Origin: Sphingomonadales bacterium BRH_c42
GTDB lineage: Bacteria; Pseudomonadota; Alphaproteobacteria; Sphingomonadales; Sphingomonadaceae
Length of the DNA: 64,000 nt
Assembly: GCA_001516125.1 (NCBI GenBank)
Contig: LOEX01000127.1
Location: 1 to 64,000, forward strand
Reading direction: 5' to 3'
Shown here: piece after piece, positions 60,620 through 64,000 of the stretch
Numbering within the stretch: the first letter of the stretch is position 1
How the letters are laid out: each line of letters starts with the position of its first letter
Translations under genes and position numbers: made by a program
The notes under the pieces: model-generated
The model's database searches: none
What the model saw: only the letters and a program-made list of their open reading frames with translations
What the model was told of the DNA's origin: nothing

Positions 60620-63600
60620 ATGCCTGATATCGCCCGCATTCTTTCGGCCACACGCCCGCTGACGCTGTCCTCGCTCGCTCGCGGAGCGCAGCCGCTGGTC
60701 ATGAGCGATCTGGCGCGCGCCGCCAAAACCCGCGCGGTGTTCATCGCGCCCGATGATGCGGCCATGCGCAACATCAGCGAGGCAGCGAATTTCTTTGCGC
60801 CCGAAATCGAGATCATCGAATTTCCCGCGTGGGACTGCCTGCCCTATGACCGGGCGAGCCCGGCGCTGCCCGTCAGCGCAAGGCGATTGGCGGCGCTGCA
60901 TCGGTTACAGGCGGGCGCAGCCGGATCGCAGTTGCTGGTCACGACGATCAACGCCGTGTTGCAGCGCGCGCTCACCCCGTTCCGCATCCGCGAAAGCGTG
61001 CGCGAATTCAGGGCCGGTATCGAAATCGGGCATCAAAGCCTTGCCGCACTCCTCCAGCGGCAGGGTTATAGCCGCAGCGACACGGTGGTCGATCACGGCG
61101 AGTTCGCCATGCGTGGATCGATCGTCGACATCTTCCCTTCGGGCCTTGAACATGGGCTGCGGCTCGATTTCTTCGGCGATGAAATCGAAAGCCTGCGCCT
61201 GTTCGATCCGGGCACGCAGATGACGATGGGAACGCTCGACCAGCATCTGCTGCTGCCCGCCAGCGAGGCGCTGCTCGACGATTCCTCCATAAAGCGTTTT
61301 CGCAGCCGCTATCGCGAGCAGTTCGGAGCCGCAGCGACGCAGGACCCGCTGTATGAGGCGGTGAGCGAAGGCCGCCGCATGGCCGGGATGGAGCACTGGC
61401 TGCCGCTGCTCGAAGACCGCCTCGTGACGCTGTTCGATCATCTGACGCCCGAGGATATTGTCGTAATCGATGCGGGCGCAATCGGCGCCGCTGAGGAACG
61501 CTTCCGCGACATCGCCGATTATCACCAATCGCGCGTAAACGCGGCGGGTCAGGCTGCGGGCAGCTATCGCCCGCTGGCGCGCGATGCGCTCTATCTCGAT
61601 CCGGGCGAGCTTTCGCAGGAGCTCGCCAGCCGCCGCGTGCACAAGGCGGTGATCTTTGCCGAGCCGGAAAGCGCACAGGTGATCGACTTCGGCTTCACCT
61701 CGGCGCGCGATTTTACCCCCGAACGCGCGCGCGGCGACAATGTCTATGAAGCTGCCGCCGGCCATCTCAAGGCTTTGGGCAAGGCGGGCAAGCGCCCCAT
61801 TCTGGCCGCCTATTCCAAGGGCAGCCGCGCACGCATCGCCTCGATCCTTTCGGAAGCCGGGGCCAGGACGGTGCTGGCCGACAGCTGGCAGGAAGCGCTG
61901 GGCCTGTCAGCCAGCGGGCAGAGCGTGGCCATGGTGCTTCCGCTCGACACCGGTTTTGCCAACGACCAGATCGAACTGCTGACCGAACAGGATGTGCTGG
62001 GCGACCGGCTCGTCCGCCGCAAGACGCGGCGCAAGGATTCGGACGCCTTCCTCGCCGAATTGCAGGCGCTGGGGCGCGGCGATCTGGTGGTTCATGTCGA
62101 TCACGGTATCGGCAAGTATCTTGGGCTCGAACCGGTGCCGGTGGGGGGCAGCAAGCACGATTGCGTCTGCCTCGAATACCGGGGCGGCGACAAGCTCTAC
62201 ATTCCGGTCGAGAATATCGAGGTGCTCAGCCGCTACGGCTCGTCCGAAGACGCGGTGATGCTCGACCGGCTGGGCGGCGAAGGCTGGCAGAAGCGCCGCG
62301 CGCGCCTGAAAGAGCGTATCCGCGAGATTGCAGGCGAGCTGATGCAGGTGGCCGCCCGGCGCGCGCTGCGCAAGGCTCCGGTGCTCCAGACCGATGAAGC
62401 TGGCTACAACCAGTTCGTCGAGCGTTTTCCCTGGGCCGAAACCGAGGATCAGGACCGCGCCATCGGCGAAGTGCTGGGCGATCTGGAGAGCGGCAGGCCG
62501 ATGGACCGGCTGGTGTGCGGCGATGTCGGCTTCGGCAAGACCGAGGTGGCGCTGCGCGCGGCCTTCATCGCGGCGATGAGCGGCAAGCAGGTGGCGCTGG
62601 TCGCCCCCACTACATTGCTCGCGCGCCAGCACTACTCCGGGTTTGCCGAGCGTTTCGCAGGCTTCCCGCTCAAGGTCGGGCGACTTTCGCGTCTCGTCCC
62701 CGCCCGAGAAATGGCCGAAACGCGCGAGGGGCTGGAAAAGGGCACGGTCGATGTCGTGATCGGCACTCATGCGATCCTGGCCAAGACCACGCGGTTCCGT
62801 GACCTGGGGCTGGTCATCGTCGATGAAGAGCAGCGCTTCGGCGTCGCCCACAAGGAACGGCTCAAGCAGCTGCGCGCCGATGTCCATGTGCTCACGCTCA
62901 CCGCCACGCCCATCCCGCGCACCTTGCAGATGGCGATGAGCGGTCTGCGCGAGCTTTCGACCATCCAGACCCCGCCGGTGGACCGGCTGGCGGTGCGCAC
63001 TTATGTGATGGAGTGGGATGATGTGGTGATGCGCGAGGCGCTGCTGCGCGAGCACCATCGCGGCGGGCAGAGCTTTATCGTGGTGCCGCGCATTTCCGAC
63101 ATGGAGGAGGTCGAGCAATGGCTGCACCGGCATGTGCCCGAGATCAAGCCGGTGAGCGCGCACGGGCAGATGGGCGCGGGCCAGGTCGAGGAGCGCATGG
63201 CCGCCTTCTATGACCACAAGTACGACGTACTGCTTTCAACCACCATCGTCGAAAGCGGGCTCGACATTCCCAGCGCGAATACCATCATCATCCACCGGGC
63301 CGACCGATTTGGCCTTGCCCAGCTCTATCAGCTGCGCGGCCGGGTGGGCCGGTCCAAGCTGCGCGCCTATGCCTACCTGACTTACCGCGCCGATGTTCAG
63401 CTGTCCGAAGTCGCTGAAAAACGATTGAAGGTGCTGGGCGATCTCGACAGCCTGGGCGCCGGGTTTCAGCTTGCCAGCCACGATCTCGACATTCGCGGCG
63501 CGGGCAATCTGCTGGGCGATGAACAGTCGGGCCATATCCGCGAAGTCGGCTTCGAACTTTACCAGTCGATGCTGGAAGATGCGATCCTGGCGGCCAAGGC

Positions 63601-64000
63601 TGGCGACATCGGGCTTGAGCGCGAGCGCGACGCATTCTCGCCGCAGATCACCGTCGATGCGCCGATCATGATCCCCGAGGACTACGTGCCCGATCTGGCG
63701 GTGCGCATGGCGCTTTACCGCAGGCTCAACGATTGCCGTGACCCGTCCGAGATCGAGGGGTTGGCCGCCGAAATGATCGACCGTTTCGGCCCGCTGCCCG
63801 ATGCCACGGCCAATCTGATCCGGCTGATCGAGATCAAGCATAACGCGATCGCCGCGAACATCGCCAAGATCGATGTCGGCGCGCGCGGCGCGCTGGTCAG
63901 TTTCCACAGGGACGATTTCCCCGATCCGGCGGGCCTGCTCGCCTATGTTGCGCGGCTCGAGGGCACGGCAAAGCTGCGCCCCGACATGAAGCTGGTGATC
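60620..64000 (+). CDS. mfd: Transcription-repair coupling factor Mfd (3' end cut by window edge)
   Basis: 1127 residues visible from ATG 60620. It removes stalled RNA polymerase and recruits UvrA. UvrB-like N-terminus ([14 protein letters not shown]-type [15 protein letters not shown]); RNA-polymerase-interaction domain about 480-560 ([37 protein letters not shown]); translocase motif [17 protein letters not shown] at about 633; motif [11 protein letters not shown] at about 734; [24 protein letters not shown]. The TRCF-specific C-terminal domain ([17 protein letters not shown]) is entered before the window ends. It starts about 40 bases after sdhE. Confidence 0.96.
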   Translation, partial: MPDIARILSATRPLTLSSLARGAQPLVMSDLARAAKTRAVFIAPDDAAMRNISEAANFFAPEIEIIEFPAWDCLPYDRASPALPVSARRLAALHRLQAGAAGSQLLVTTINAVLQRALTPFRIRESVREFRAGIEIGHQSLAALLQRQGYSRSDTVVDHGEFAMRGSIVDIFPSGLEHGLRLDFFGDEIESLRLFDPGTQMTMGTLDQHLLLPASEALLDDSSIKRFRSRYREQFGAAATQDPLYEAVSEGRRMAGMEHWLPLLEDRLVTLFDHLTPEDIVVIDAGAIGAAEERFRDIADYHQSRVNAAGQAAGSYRPLARDALYLDPGELSQELASRRVHKAVIFAEPESAQVIDFGFTSARDFTPERARGDNVYEAAAGHLKALGKAGKRPILAAYSKGSRARIASILSEAGARTVLADSWQEALGLSASGQSVAMVLPLDTGFANDQIELLTEQDVLGDRLVRRKTRRKDSDAFLAELQALGRGDLVVHVDHGIGKYLGLEPVPVGGSKHDCVCLEYRGGDKLYIPVENIEVLSRYGSSEDAVMLDRLGGEGWQKRRARLKERIREIAGELMQVAARRALRKAPVLQTDEAGYNQFVERFPWAETEDQDRAIGEVLGDLESGRPMDRLVCGDVGFGKTEVALRAAFIAAMSGKQVALVAPTTLLARQHYSGFAERFAGFPLKVGRLSRLVPAREMAETREGLEKGTVDVVIGTHAILAKTTRFRDLGLVIVDEEQRFGVAHKERLKQLRADVHVLTLTATPIPRTLQMAMSGLRELSTIQTPPVDRLAVRTYVMEWDDVVMREALLREHHRGGQSFIVVPRISDMEEVEQWLHRHVPEIKPVSAHGQMGAGQVEERMAAFYDHKYDVLLSTTIVESGLDIPSANTIIIHRADRFGLAQLYQLRGRVGRSKLRAYAYLTYRADVQLSEVAEKRLKVLGDLDSLGAGFQLASHDLDIRGAGNLLGDEQSGHIREVGFELYQSMLEDAILAAKAGDIGLERERDAFSPQITVDAPIMIPEDYVPDLAVRMALYRRLNDCRDPSEIEGLAAEMIDRFGPLPDATANLIRLIEIKHNAIAANIAKIDVGARGALVSFHRDDFPDPAGLLAYVARLEGTAKLRPDMKLVI

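Noticed and set aside
61907-63217. 436-codon minus-strand open frame
   Set aside because: Antisense to mfd; no recognisable domain.

Overview
The window is high-GC alphaproteobacterial chromosome, most likely from Sphingomonadales close to Erythrobacteraceae. This is inferred from protein character: a PrsK/PrsR sensor pair, a sphingomonad-type PHA synthase and depolymerase, a DUF2842 protein, the zapA-6S RNA-formyl-THF ligase block and the recG/sdhE/mfd neighbourhood. Genes are dense on both strands. There is no rRNA, CRISPR array, integrase or recognisable IS transposase. Both ends cut genes: recN on the left and mfd on the right.

Layout. 1-1.4 kb: recN and bamD. 1.6-4.6 kb: accessory island with a RelE-type toxin-antitoxin pair, an HNH nuclease and two AT-richer unknown genes, one HEPN-like. 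4.6-11 kb: lepA and two paralogous PAS-GGDEF-EAL-PilZ proteins, one with a degenerate EAL domain. 11.2-17.3 kb: PHA synthase and depolymerase, an FAD reductase, a NYN protein and a DUF2855 protein. 17.4-19.3 kb: a glutathione S-transferase pseudogene, a small HEPN-like gene and dnaN. 19.5-24 kb: fabD and fabG separated by a GxxExxY gene inside perfect 29-bp inverted repeats, then an LD-carboxypeptidase and mpl. 24-30 kb: amino acid permease, panB, a DUF475 gene whose 3' end is duplicated 1.4 kb away around a lipoprotein and a truncated lipase, and a bile-acid:sodium-symporter-like protein.

30-37 kb: prsR/prsK, then a ScfR/RamB-type regulator divergent from isocitrate lyase (glyoxylate shunt). 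37-42 kb: M20 hydrolase, DASS transporter, tRNA-Leu, inositol-phosphatase-like gene and efp. 42-49 kb: thiE and a carbon cluster (tkt, gap, pgk, class I aldolase). 49-51 kb: a small coiled-coil gene, zapA, 6S RNA, 5-formyl-THF cyclo-ligase, DUF2842 and tRNA-Asp. 51-56.5 kb: branched-chain 2-oxoacid dehydrogenase E1alpha-E1beta-E2 and thyA. 56.6-64 kb: tRNA-Pro, a NYN/OST-HTH protein, recG, a secreted protein, sdhE and mfd.

Most genes are housekeeping. The parts most worth following are the inverted-repeat GxxExxY cassette, the DUF475 3'-end duplication, the palindromic element read in frame in the E2 linker, and the accessory island at 1.6-4.6 kb. No stretch over about 300 bases lacks explanation: 40442-40761 holds tRNA-Leu plus short GC-rich hairpins, and 49822-50128 holds 6S RNA and a REP-like hairpin.
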